Shown piece by piece: positions 9,116 to 17,820 of a stretch of DNA of 64,000 bases. Position 1 is the first letter of the stretch, and every line of letters starts with the position of its first letter. Below the pieces are notes generated by a model. It was not told the DNA's origin. It searched no databases and saw only the letters and a list, made by a program, of their open reading frames with translations. Source of the stretch: Legionella fallonii LLAP-10 (GTDB lineage Bacteria; Pseudomonadota; Gammaproteobacteria; Legionellales; Legionellaceae); assembly GCF_000953135.1 (NCBI RefSeq), contig NZ_LN614827.1:3953501-4017500 (forward strand). The letters run 5' to 3'. Position numbers and translations under genes: made by a program.

Positions 9116-10084
9116 ATGCACACAATTATTAATAGCCCATGGCAAATAGGATCTTTAACTCTTCCTAATAGGTTGATTCAAGGCCCTTTGGCTGGTTACA
9201 GTTGCGCTCCTTTTCGTCAGCTTTTTTATCAATTCACTCCCCCTGCCTTTTGTGTGACAGAAATGAGTTCGGCCGTCGATATTATCAACAAACATGCCCC
9301 GCAATCTCGCTATCGTTACCGTTCTCCCCAAGAGAAACTCCTCTCCTATCAAATTTCAGGTAATGACATGCATATTATGGCGCAAGCGGCGCAATTATTA
9401 GAATCTCACGGAGCTGATCTAATTGATGTCAATTGTGGTTGCCCGAAAACTAAAATCCGTAAAAAAGGAGCGGGAAGTGCCCTCTTGGACGAACCACAAA
9501 AACTAGTCGATATTATAAAAAAAATTCGTGCCACCATATCGATCCCCCTAACAGTTAAAATTCGCATTCAGGGAAATAGCAACGATGAAACACTAGCTAA
9601 AAGGATCGAAGAGGCCGGGGCTGATGCCCTCATTGTTCATGGTCGACGCTGGATAGACGATTATGATGTTGCTTGTGACCTGGAGCAAATAGCGCAAATC
9701 AAACAAAGCATCAGCATTCCTGTGATTGCTAATGGTGATATCCATGACAGCTTAACCTTACAAAGAGCAATAAAAACAAGTTCCTGTGATGCCTTTATGA
9801 TAGCAAGAGCAGGCAGTGGGCGCCCTTGGCTCTATCAAGAGCTTCTCGAACAACATGCTATGGAAATCACTCAATCCGAGAAAATAAAATTATTCCTATA
9901 TCATCTTGAAGGTCTAGCCCGTCTTGAAGACGAGTTTAAAGCGATACTGCAAAGTAAATCGCTAATACGTTATTATTTTAGACAACAGCTTCATCAACAG
10001 CAATTAGAACAATTTTATAAATTGTCGTCTATAGAAGCTATTGAACTTTATTTGCAACACGTCCTAGATCTGCAAATGGTTTAA
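9116..10084 (+). CDS. tRNA-dihydrouridine synthase (Dus family)
   Basis: FMN-dependent TIM-barrel enzyme that reduces uridines in tRNA to dihydrouridine. The 322 residues show the N-terminal PLAGYSCAPFR motif, the catalytic NCGCPK (Cys109), the RNA/FMN-binding KIRKKGAGSALL segment, VKIRI, the HGR motif, and PVIANGDI with MIARAGSGRPWL for the FMN phosphate. This arrangement is closest to DusB. Length fits the family. I leave the paralogue letter open because a second dus gene may exist elsewhere. A hairpin follows the stop codon. Confidence 0.88.
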   Translation: MHTIINSPWQIGSLTLPNRLIQGPLAGYSCAPFRQLFYQFTPPAFCVTEMSSAVDIINKHAPQSRYRYRSPQEKLLSYQISGNDMHIMAQAAQLLESHGADLIDVNCGCPKTKIRKKGAGSALLDEPQKLVDIIKKIRATISIPLTVKIRIQGNSNDETLAKRIEEAGADALIVHGRRWIDDYDVACDLEQIAQIKQSISIPVIANGDIHDSLTLQRAIKTSSCDAFMIARAGSGRPWLYQELLEQHAMEITQSEKIKLFLYHLEGLARLEDEFKAILQSKSLIRYYFRQQLHQQQLEQFYKLSSIEAIELYLQHVLDLQMV

Positions 10085-10088
10085 CTAG

Positions 10089-10105
10089 GCACAAAATAAT
10101 TGTGC
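10089..10105 (+). terminator. Hairpin after the dus gene
   Basis: Perfect 6-bp stem GCACAA/TTGTGC with loop AATAA five bases after the dus stop, followed by the T/A-rich TATTATTTATC. The stem is short, so termination is probably partial and acn may be read through. Confidence 0.45.
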
Positions 10106-10146
10106 TATTATTTATCAATGATCCCCCCTAGTTATAAGGAAATAAC

Positions 10147-12105
10147 ATGGCCATGAATGTCACCCAAAAAATAATCCATGCTCATCTCCTGCATGGAAAG
10201 ATGGAACCAGAAACAGAAATAGCCTTAAAAATAGATCAAACGCTCTGCCAGGATGCTACAGGAACATTAGTCATGCTCGAGTTAGAAGCCATGGACCTGG
10301 AACGCACCAAAGCAGAGGTTTCGGTGCAATATGTCGATCATAATTTAATTCAAGAAGATAATAAGAATGCAGATGATCATCTTTTCCTGGAAAGTGCGAC
10401 AAAACGCTTTGGTATCTATTACAGTAGGCCAGGTAATGGAATAAGTCATGCGGTGCATATGCAAAATTTTGGCATCCCAGGAAAAACTCTTGCCGGCTCA
10501 GACAGCCATACCTGCGCAGCGGGCTCTCTTGGCATGATTGCTATTGGTTCAGGAGGATTAGAAGTCGCCATGGCGATAGCTGGTTATCCTCTCTACATCA
10601 AAATGCCTAAAATATTCGGCGTTAAATTAACGGGCTCATTACCTGATTGGGTCAGCGCCAAAGATATTATTTTAGAGATGCTACGTCGTTATGATGTTAA
10701 AGGAGGTGTTGGCTACATCATTGAATATTATGGAGAGGGATTAAAACATTTATCAGCCATGGATAGGCACGTTATAGCCAATATGGGGGCGGAATTAGGA
10801 GCTACGACGTCTGTTTTCCCTTCAGATGAAATCACTTATGAATTTTTAAAAAGCCAAGGTCGTGATGCCGATTGGAAAGAACTTAAAGCGGATAAAGAAG
10901 CCACATACGATAAACATGATGAAATCAATTTATCTACTCTTGAACCCCTTATTGCCAAACCAACCAGCCCTGGTAATGTAGTTCCCGTAGCAGAAATTGC
11001 AGGTGAAGAGCTTTACCAAGCGTATATAGGATCATCGGCTAACCCTGGCTATAGAGATTTTGCTATTGCTGCTGAAATAGTTAAAAAACAAACAGTAAAG
11101 CCCTCTGTCTCCTTTGACATTAATCCTAGTTCTCGCACTATTTTAGAAGAGTTAGCTCGTGATGGACACTTAGGCAGTCTTATTCATGCGGGAGCCCGCA
11201 TACACCAGGCCGGTTGCAATGGCTGTATTGGTATGGGACAGGCACCTGCGACTGAAAAAAATAGTTTACGGACTGTCCCTCGTAACTTCCCTGGGCGCTC
11301 AGGAACAACGGAAGACCACGTCTTTTTGTGCAGTCCAGAAACTGCAGCGGCATCTGCATTAATGGGAGTAATCACCGATCCCAGAACATTAAAAATGCCT
11401 TACCCTAAAATAACGCTGCCAAAGAATAGAATATTAAATCGTGCCTGTCTTGAATCTCCTTTAACATTGCAGGAGGCAAAAAAAATCTCTTTAGTTAAGG
11501 GACCAAATATTGTTTCATTACCTGAATTAGATCCTTTGCCCAATTCATTAACATTACCTGTATTACTGATAGTTGGAAATAATATTTCAACGGATGAGAT
11601 CTCTCCGGCAGGAGCAAAAGTACTTCCGTATCGCAGTAATATTCCTAAAATTAGTGAGTTTACCTATACCCATGTTGATAAGGATTATGTACCTCGTGCC
11701 AAAAGGCATAAGGGATTCCATGCCATTATTGGGGGAGACAATTATGGCCAAGGTTCCAGTCGTGAACATGCGGCATTAGCTCCTCGGTATTTGGGTCTAA
11801 GAGTGGTCATAGCCAAAAGTTTTGCTCGTATTCATTGGCAAAATTTAGTTAATTTTGGCATCTTGCCACTGGTCTTCAAAAATCCTAAAGACTATGACGC
11901 AATCAAACTCAATGATGTCATCGAAATTAGTAACTTACCGACTATTTTAGATAAAGAAGAATGGACCATAAAAATTAATCACAAGGATGTAATCGTGCAA
12001 CATACTTTATCTGAGCGTCAGAAAGAAGTGCTCAGCCTAGGTGGATTAATTAATTGGGTAAAACAAGACTTAGACAGTCAAAAATCGTTGCGTAAACACG
12101 GGTAA
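10147..12105 (+). CDS. Aconitate hydratase (short, Aquifex-type)
   Basis: Aconitase catalyses citrate-isocitrate isomerisation in the TCA cycle. At 652 residues it is shorter than AcnA (about 890), in line with the short single-polypeptide aconitase group. Visible motifs are GSDSHTCAAGS (117-127) for substrate binding, AGCNGCIGMG (355-364) carrying two cluster cysteines (C357, C360), and the C-terminal swivel domain with GGDNYGQGSSREHAAL. The position of the third cluster Cys in canonical enzymes (GSCTN) reads GSSAN at 295-299. AAGGA lies seven bases before the ATG at 10147. Substrate could also be a related acid, such as 2-methylisocitrate. Confidence 0.87.
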   Translation: MAMNVTQKIIHAHLLHGKMEPETEIALKIDQTLCQDATGTLVMLELEAMDLERTKAEVSVQYVDHNLIQEDNKNADDHLFLESATKRFGIYYSRPGNGISHAVHMQNFGIPGKTLAGSDSHTCAAGSLGMIAIGSGGLEVAMAIAGYPLYIKMPKIFGVKLTGSLPDWVSAKDIILEMLRRYDVKGGVGYIIEYYGEGLKHLSAMDRHVIANMGAELGATTSVFPSDEITYEFLKSQGRDADWKELKADKEATYDKHDEINLSTLEPLIAKPTSPGNVVPVAEIAGEELYQAYIGSSANPGYRDFAIAAEIVKKQTVKPSVSFDINPSSRTILEELARDGHLGSLIHAGARIHQAGCNGCIGMGQAPATEKNSLRTVPRNFPGRSGTTEDHVFLCSPETAAASALMGVITDPRTLKMPYPKITLPKNRILNRACLESPLTLQEAKKISLVKGPNIVSLPELDPLPNSLTLPVLLIVGNNISTDEISPAGAKVLPYRSNIPKISEFTYTHVDKDYVPRAKRHKGFHAIIGGDNYGQGSSREHAALAPRYLGLRVVIAKSFARIHWQNLVNFGILPLVFKNPKDYDAIKLNDVIEISNLPTILDKEEWTIKINHKDVIVQHTLSERQKEVLSLGGLINWVKQDLDSQKSLRKHG

Positions 12106-12168
12106 ATCTGCCAGGCCGCAGCTATGAGCCGAGGGTTCGATTTATACTTAGACTCGGTTCTGTACTCT

Positions 12169-12924
12169 CTATCCTACCAAGCTTCTCCCCCCATCGACGT
12201 TTAATGTTTGTCCAGTGATAAATGGGTTTTGCGCCAGACTTAAAACAGCCTGTGCAATAAACTGGGGATTACCATGCCGTTTTAACGGCGTTTTTGCAAT
12301 GATCTTTTGCTGCTCTTCTCTAGTTAAACTATTAACATTTTCTGGCCACATAATAGCGCCAGGGGCAACGGCATTGACTCTGACTTCGGGGGCAAATTCA
12401 CGCGCTAAAGATTCCGTTTGCATTTTTAAGGCGGCTTTGCTTTGGCAATAAACGCTATATCCTTTCAGCGGTTTTTCTGCATGTATATCGGTTATATTAA
12501 TAATGCATCCACTTCGCTCTTTTAATAAAGGATAAGCTGCCTGACTAAGTAAAAAAGGAACTTTGACATGAATGTCAAAAAGCGCTTGCCAATCGGTGGC
12601 GCTAAATGAATCATACTCCGTACGCACAAAAATTGACGCGTTATTTACTAATAAGTCCAAACGGCCAGTCCAATCAGATATTGTTGTCATTATTTCCTGT
12701 GCCGCAAGATCTTCAGTAAGCTCTCGTTGCAAAATAAGAGCACTATCTTGTTGTTTATTATTCAGTTCTACAGCAAGCGCATGAGCCTCACTCAAAGTAT
12801 TACGACAGTGAATCACTACTTTATATCCAGCTTGATGCAATAAAGTAACGATGGCTGCCCCAATACGTCGCGCCCCGCCAGTCACTAAAGCCACTTTCGC
12901 TGCTTGTTTGTTTGCCTGATTCAA
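12169..12924 (-). CDS. folM: Pteridine reductase, FolM/PTR1-type short-chain dehydrogenase
   Basis: NADPH-dependent SDR of 251 residues. The dinucleotide loop is TGGARRIG (15-22), the arginine-containing variant typical of pteridine reductases. NNAS follows at 94-97. The catalytic trio is D146, Y159 and K163: Asp in place of the usual SDR Ser, with the same 13 and 4 residue spacing as in Leishmania PTR1 (D181, Y194, K198). It likely reduces dihydromonapterin, dihydrobiopterin or dihydrofolate. It is divergent from the methyltransferase gene that begins 35 bp away, and a PTPS-like gene lies downstream of that one, giving a local pterin cluster. Confidence 0.85.
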   Translation of the reverse strand: MNQANKQAAKVALVTGGARRIGAAIVTLLHQAGYKVVIHCRNTLSEAHALAVELNNKQQDSALILQRELTEDLAAQEIMTTISDWTGRLDLLVNNASIFVRTEYDSFSATDWQALFDIHVKVPFLLSQAAYPLLKERSGCIINITDIHAEKPLKGYSVYCQSKAALKMQTESLAREFAPEVRVNAVAPGAIMWPENVNSLTREEQQKIIAKTPLKRHGNPQFIAQAVLSLAQNPFITGQTLNVDGGRSLVG

Positions 12925-12959
12925 GGTATGTTCCCCATTTTAAGTCATTTATATCGATT

Positions 12960-14072
12960 ATGAGTTTAATACAAACGCTGCATGCCCACTTAGCCCAACG
13001 CAAAGAAATACCCTTCGTAGAATTCATGCAACTGGCATTATATGCCCCAGGCGAAGGCTATTACAGTTCTGGCTTACCGAAATTAGGCAAACAAGGTGAT
13101 TTTATTACAGCACCTGAACTAACCCCATTATTTGGCCATACCCTGGCCAATCAATGCCAACAAATATTACCCAACCTAAGCTCCCCAATTTTATTTGAAT
13201 TTGGTGCCGGCTCAGGAAGACTTTGTGTGGATATCTTATGCCGTTTAGAAGAACTTGATTGTTTACCTCAATCTTACGCCATTCTAGAAGTCAGTGCTAA
13301 TCTGCGCCATAGACAACAAGAACTAATTCAGCAAACAATCCCTCATCTAGCCGCTAAGGTACACTGGCTTGAACGCTGGCCAGAACATGCATTTAATGGG
13401 GTTATTATAGCCAACGAAGTATTAGATGCGATGCCAGTCAATCGCTTCATCCTCACTGAAGATGGGGTTCAGGAAAGCTACATCACCCTGAATGAACAAC
13501 ATCAATTAAAAGAGATATTCAAACCCAGTCAAAACCCGCGACTACTTAGCTATGTTAATAGTCATCTGCAAGACGTCCCCACACCTTACCTATCAGAAGT
13601 TAATCTTTTTCTTGATGATTGGCTCATAAATGTCTACCAAATGCTACAGCAAGGAGTGGCCTTATTAATAGATTACGGATTCCCGCGACACGAGTATTAT
13701 CATGCTGATAGACATCAAGGAACATTAATGTGTCATTACAGACATCATAGTCACCCAGATCCTTTATTACATCCTGGAGAGCAAGACATTACTGCTCACG
13801 TTGATTTTACTCACGTTGCCGAAGCAGGGCATCAAGCAGGATTCCATATTGCAGGTTATACTAATCAAGCCTCTTTTTTGCTAGCCAATGGTTTGTTAAG
13901 CTTAATCCATAATTTGGAAGGTGAGCAGGAACAATTCTCCGCGAAGCAGGCCATAAAACAGCTAACCCAGCACAGCGAAATGGGTGAGCTATTTAAGGTC
14001 ATGGCACTAATTAAGAACATGGAAATCGATTTACATGGATTTCAATTACAAGATAAACGAGCGAGTTTATAA
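12960..14072 (+). CDS. SAM-dependent methyltransferase, MidA/NDUFAF7 family
   Basis: About 370 residues. The N-terminal signature FMQLALYAPGEGYYSSG leads into a Rossmann-type domain with FEFGAGSGRLCVDILCRLE (SAM loop) and later LLIDYGFPRHEYYH, both typical of the family (COG1565). The eukaryotic member NDUFAF7 dimethylates an arginine in complex I; the bacterial target is unknown. I chose the ATG at 12960 because the longer frame from 12912 would overlap the divergent folM start; neither has a strong ribosome binding site. The stop codon abuts the next gene directly. Confidence 0.85.
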   Translation: MSLIQTLHAHLAQRKEIPFVEFMQLALYAPGEGYYSSGLPKLGKQGDFITAPELTPLFGHTLANQCQQILPNLSSPILFEFGAGSGRLCVDILCRLEELDCLPQSYAILEVSANLRHRQQELIQQTIPHLAAKVHWLERWPEHAFNGVIIANEVLDAMPVNRFILTEDGVQESYITLNEQHQLKEIFKPSQNPRLLSYVNSHLQDVPTPYLSEVNLFLDDWLINVYQMLQQGVALLIDYGFPRHEYYHADRHQGTLMCHYRHHSHPDPLLHPGEQDITAHVDFTHVAEAGHQAGFHIAGYTNQASFLLANGLLSLIHNLEGEQEQFSAKQAIKQLTQHSEMGELFKVMALIKNMEIDLHGFQLQDKRASL

Positions 14073-14567
14073 ATGATAAAAAGATATCTAACAACGGTGG
14101 AACTACAAAAAGAATCCATGAAGTTTTCCGCAGGCCATACCACTATTTTCTCCGCCACAGAAAGAGAGCCCTTGCATGGGCATATGTACAATGTTTATTT
14201 AGCCCTTACCACCTGGGTAGAAGAAAATGGAATGACCTTTGATTATCGTTATTATAAGGAGCGAATTCATAAATTGTGTCGTCAGTTAAACCAAACATTT
14301 CTTATGCCACAATATTCACCATTTTTAGAGTATGGTGAAGATAAGGAATATTATTACTTTACTTTTAACCATAAGAAAATTCCTTTCCTGAAAGAAGACG
14401 TGACACTCATGCCACTGACCAATATCACTGTTGAAGAATTATCACGTTGGTTTGTCAATGAACTCATTAAAGAACATGAAGAACTCGATAGACATCGCAT
14501 AGAGAAAGTAGTGGTCAAGGTTTTCTCCGCCCCTGGACAATCAGCAAGCCATGAGTGGCTGAGATGA
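14073..14567 (+). CDS. 6-pyruvoyl/6-carboxy-tetrahydropterin synthase-like protein (PTPS-III-like)
   Basis: The 164-residue member of the PTPS/QueD fold has zinc-binding His22 (FSAGH), His35 and His37 (LHGH). The usual catalytic Cys a few residues before HGH is absent: the segment reads SATEREPLHGH, with Glu32 giving an ExxHGH pattern. In published PTPS-III paralogues a Glu replaces or accompanies the catalytic Cys, and the enzyme can make 6-hydroxymethyl-dihydropterin from dihydroneopterin triphosphate, bypassing FolB. A queuosine (QueD) role remains possible but less likely without Cys. It is translationally coupled to priA (ATGA) and close to folM. Confidence 0.75.
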   Translation: MIKRYLTTVELQKESMKFSAGHTTIFSATEREPLHGHMYNVYLALTTWVEENGMTFDYRYYKERIHKLCRQLNQTFLMPQYSPFLEYGEDKEYYYFTFNHKKIPFLKEDVTLMPLTNITVEELSRWFVNELIKEHEELDRHRIEKVVVKVFSAPGQSASHEWLR

Positions 14568-16837
14568 ATAAATCTCGTTCACAACTCGTAGTGGAGGGGC
14601 AAGGAGGCGTTGAGTGCGCAGTAACGCCAATGTCCTCCGTAGCAGAGTTGCGAACGAGCTCCAGTACGGTGTATCAGGTCTGTATTCCTCATACCAGTCG
14701 TAATTATTTCGATTATGATGCTCAAGGCTTAATGCCTTGTATCGGTGGCAGAGTGTGGGTTCCTTTTCGTAATCAAACCCGCCTGGGCATAGTCATTAGT
14801 AAAGGGCAAACCCAACTTACTGGAACATCATTAAAAAGCATCGGTGCGGTTATAGACGATGCCCCATTAATTACAGAGGATTTGCTTGCCTTATGTTTGT
14901 GGATTAGCAATTATTACCAATCACCTCTTTCTGAGGTACTCCCTTTAGCCTTACCCAAAAAATATCGTTTAGGTCAAGCGTGCCAATTACCCGTAGGTGA
15001 TTTTTATCAATTAAAAATACCTGCAGAAGAAGCTAAAAAACTAGTCCCATCGCGCGCGCGCAAACAATTAGAACTTATTGATTTTTTAGACACACAACAA
15101 AAACAGGTTTCTAGACAAAAACTGACGCAAAATGGTTTTAATGCTAGCCCAATAATGGCCTTACTTGCGGCACAAATAATTCAATTGTCACAACAGATTA
15201 TTATTCCAGAAAGAACAGAACAATCGATAACACCGCCCCTCGCCCTTAATCCTGAACAAGCGGTAGCAGTTACTGCGATAGCAGAGCATTTACATCATTA
15301 CCGGAGTTTTTTATTACAAGGCGTAACCGGCAGTGGTAAAACAGAGGTTTATTTGCAGGTCATCGCGAAGGTTTTAGAGCAAGGAAAACAGGTGCTCATC
15401 CTAGTTCCTGAAATTGGTTTAACTCCTCAACTATTATCTCGCTTTACCGCGCGATTCAAGCAACCTATAGCCGTGATTCACTCCAATTTAAATGAATCGG
15501 AAAGACAAGTTGCCTGGCAATTAGCTAAAGAAAAGCGCGTGAGCATGGTCATTGGCACTCGTTCTTCTGTATTCACTCCTATGCCCGATTTAGGACTCAT
15601 TATCATTGATGAGGAACATGATAGTTCACTCAAACAAATGGAGGGGGTGCGCTATTCGGCCCGAGACACCGCATTAATGCGTGCTCATTTCGCTAATATC
15701 CCCATTATTTTGGGATCTGCTACTCCAAGTTTGGAAAGCATGCAGAACTGTAAACAAAATAAGTACACTTTATTAAAATTAAATCATAAAGCGTTAACAA
15801 CAACCCCGCTGCATTATCAACTAATCGATTTACGCTCCCAAACAATCCAACATGGCTTGGCAATACCTACGCTAAAGATCATAGAAGAACATTTGCAGAA
15901 CAAGAATCAAGTACTGATTTTTATTAATCGTAGGGGCTTTGCACCTGTATTGCTTTGCCATCAATGCGGATGGATGGCTGATTGCCGCGCCTGTGATAGC
16001 CACCTAACCTTGCATAAGCAATTAGGGCAAATGATTTGTCATCATTGTGGTTTGACACAAAAAAAACCGATGGCATGCCATCACTGTAAAGGCACAGAGC
16101 TAATCCCTGTAGGCACGGGAACACAAAGGATTCATGAGTTTTTAAGTACGCGCTTTCCCCATACCAATATAGTTCGTATAGATCGGGATGAAGTACGCAA
16201 AAAGCATGCTTTAGATACTTATCTCGACAAAATCAACAGCGGCGAAGCGCAACTCATTATTGGTACACAAATGTTAGCGAAAGGACATCATTTTCCGCGG
16301 TTATCCTTAGTAGTAGTGCTTGAAGCAGATGCTGGTTTATACAATCAAGACTTTAGGGCAATAGAACATTTAGGACAATTACTCACGCAAGTTTCTGGAC
16401 GAGCGGGGCGGGCCGAACAAGCTGGTCAGGCATTAATCCAAACTCACGCGCCCGATCATCCTTTACTCAATTTATTAATTCAACAAGGCTATAATGAGTT
16501 TGCTGATGCCTTACTGGCTACTCGCCAACAAGCAGAATTACCTCCTTTTCACTTTTTGGCGGTTATCCGAGCTCAAGGTAATGCCATAGATAAAGTCTTA
16601 AACTTTATGCATGCGGCTAAAGACCAAATTAAAACTCACCCACTAATAGTTATGGGACCAGCCCCAGCCCCTTTACCGCGTAAGGCGAATCAACATCGCA
16701 TGCAATTACTCATAAAATCCCACTCAAGGAAAATACTAAATAGTTCGTTGACGCAATTAAGAGAGTGGTTAACAATAACCAAATTAAGCAACGGAATCCG
16801 TTGGAATGTGGATGTTGATCCTATGGACCTATCATGA
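14564..16837 (+). CDS. priA: Primosomal helicase PriA
   Basis: Replication-restart 3'-5' helicase. Walker A GVTGSGKTEVYL lies at about 253-264 and is followed by IIDEEHDSSL. A zinc module with CHQCGWMADCRACDSH and CHHCGLTQ...CHHCKG carries the eight expected cysteines, and the helicase C-terminal motif VSGRAGRAEQAGQALIQT follows. The N-terminal DNA-binding part begins around VYQVCIPH. The first roughly 32 residues are unusual: they are encoded by a palindromic element (14574-14658). The start at 14564 overlaps the upstream stop (ATGA); an alternative ATG at 14630 inside the element would give a conventional length. Confidence 0.93.
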   Translation: MNKSRSQLVVEGQGGVECAVTPMSSVAELRTSSSTVYQVCIPHTSRNYFDYDAQGLMPCIGGRVWVPFRNQTRLGIVISKGQTQLTGTSLKSIGAVIDDAPLITEDLLALCLWISNYYQSPLSEVLPLALPKKYRLGQACQLPVGDFYQLKIPAEEAKKLVPSRARKQLELIDFLDTQQKQVSRQKLTQNGFNASPIMALLAAQIIQLSQQIIIPERTEQSITPPLALNPEQAVAVTAIAEHLHHYRSFLLQGVTGSGKTEVYLQVIAKVLEQGKQVLILVPEIGLTPQLLSRFTARFKQPIAVIHSNLNESERQVAWQLAKEKRVSMVIGTRSSVFTPMPDLGLIIIDEEHDSSLKQMEGVRYSARDTALMRAHFANIPIILGSATPSLESMQNCKQNKYTLLKLNHKALTTTPLHYQLIDLRSQTIQHGLAIPTLKIIEEHLQNKNQVLIFINRRGFAPVLLCHQCGWMADCRACDSHLTLHKQLGQMICHHCGLTQKKPMACHHCKGTELIPVGTGTQRIHEFLSTRFPHTNIVRIDRDEVRKKHALDTYLDKINSGEAQLIIGTQMLAKGHHFPRLSLVVVLEADAGLYNQDFRAIEHLGQLLTQVSGRAGRAEQAGQALIQTHAPDHPLLNLLIQQGYNEFADALLATRQQAELPPFHFLAVIRAQGNAIDKVLNFMHAAKDQIKTHPLIVMGPAPAPLPRKANQHRMQLLIKSHSRKILNSSLTQLREWLTITKLSNGIRWNVDVDPMDLS
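14574..14658. repeat. Palindromic element forming the 5' end of priA
   Basis: Left arm 14574-14597 (CTCGTTCaCAACTC...GGAGG) pairs with right arm 14634-14658 (CCTCC...GAGTTGcGAACGAG). The match is imperfect, about 18-20 paired bases. A second, inner hairpin GGCGTT/AACGCC lies in the loop (about 14606-14628). The element has no stop codon in the priA frame and is translated from the 14564 start. Confidence 0.75.
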
Positions 16838-17229
16838 CCGATAAAAAAATTACTGTACATCAAAAAACCTTCGATATTGCTTGGGGAGACATGGATGCAT
16901 TAGGGCACGTCAATAATGCACGTTATTTTGATTATTTTCAGGAGGCACGCATCGAATGGTTAAGAGATCTTAATATCACTTTAACCGAGAAAATAGGCCC
17001 CGTCGTTATTCATGTAGCCTGTACTTATTTTAAGCCAGTTATCTACCCGGCTACGGTAACACTACGCAGTAGCGTCGATAGTTTGGGTAATTCCAGTATG
17101 ATCATGGATCATGATTTATATCAAAATGAAGTGCTGATGGCCCAAGGCATCAGTAAGGTCGTATGGGTGGACTATGTACAAGGTAAATCCGTACCATTAC
17201 CGGAAAAAGTCCGTGATTTTTTTAAGTGA
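16834..17229 (+). CDS. Acyl-CoA thioesterase, 4HBT hot-dog family (FadM/YbgC-like)
   Basis: The 131-residue single hot-dog domain has the signature WGDMDALGHVNNARYFDYFQ near residues 17-36; the Asp and the HVNN segment are the 4HBT active-site elements. It hydrolyses an acyl-CoA thioester; the chain specificity cannot be read from sequence. It overlaps the priA stop by ATGA, so it is co-translated with priA. Confidence 0.85.
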   Translation: MTDKKITVHQKTFDIAWGDMDALGHVNNARYFDYFQEARIEWLRDLNITLTEKIGPVVIHVACTYFKPVIYPATVTLRSSVDSLGNSSMIMDHDLYQNEVLMAQGISKVVWVDYVQGKSVPLPEKVRDFFK

Positions 17230-17338
17230 TTCGGTAAGGTAACAACTTGTTGCCCAACCCACAACGACTTGCCCCCGTTTGCAAGCAACCGTGCTACATA
17301 GATTATTTACACCACAACAACTCAAGGATTAATAGCGC

Positions 17339-17608
17339 TTAATCACAAACGGTGTAATAGCCATGTCTGTAGGGGTTGGAGCGAGAACGAAATTCATAAT
17401 CTCGGCAATGTTGGCCGCGCTCGTCATAGCGTTTTTGTAAACGAAATACAAAATCACCAAAATTCATATCTTGCTGCCATTCCCGTGCGTCTCTTTGCTT
17501 TTGCTCTTCATCTAATTTATTTAAGAATTTGCTAAGTCTACTGCTATGTCCTGTACTTATACCAATACTTAAAGATGCTAATAAAACTACTACTATTTTC
17601 TTAATCAT
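17339..17608 (-). CDS. Small exported protein, possibly RT0821/Lpp0805-like
   Basis: About 89 residues. The N-terminus MIKKIVVVLLASLSIGISTG is a probable signal peptide, followed by a hydrophilic domain with two cysteines in GQHCRDYEFRSRSNPYRHGY...CD. This Cys-aromatic-Arg pattern resembles the C-terminal part of the RT0821/Lpp0805 predicted surface-antigen family; similarity is by eye only. An in-frame start 75 bp upstream exists but would bury the signal peptide. No obvious ribosome binding site. It lies downstream of thyA on the same strand, separated by about 210 bp. Confidence 0.6.
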   Translation of the reverse strand: MIKKIVVVLLASLSIGISTGHSSRLSKFLNKLDEEQKQRDAREWQQDMNFGDFVFRLQKRYDERGQHCRDYEFRSRSNPYRHGYYTVCD

Positions 17609-17791
17609 GATGAAAACCATTAGACCACTTGAGGCAATATTAAACCACATAAGCAAATAAAAATCCATCAACTGCCCAACCACAGCCCGGAATTCAAGGA
17701 GTCAAGCAAAATGGAGCATGGTCAGGAAGAGGAGGAATTTACCTATATGTTCCTTACCAACCATTCCTAGATAAGGGAATAAATCACTTAA

Positions 17792-17811
17792 GCTCACGCC
17801 ATGGCGTGAGC
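17792..17811 (-). terminator. 20-bp perfect palindrome after thyA
   Basis: GCTCACGCCATGGCGTGAGC begins ten bases beyond the thyA stop. It can form a strong hairpin, but the minus-strand continuation (TTAAGTGATTTATT) is only moderately U-rich. Terminator or mRNA 3' stabiliser; a protein-binding site is also possible. Confidence 0.5.
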
Positions 17812-17820
17812 AGTTGTTGC

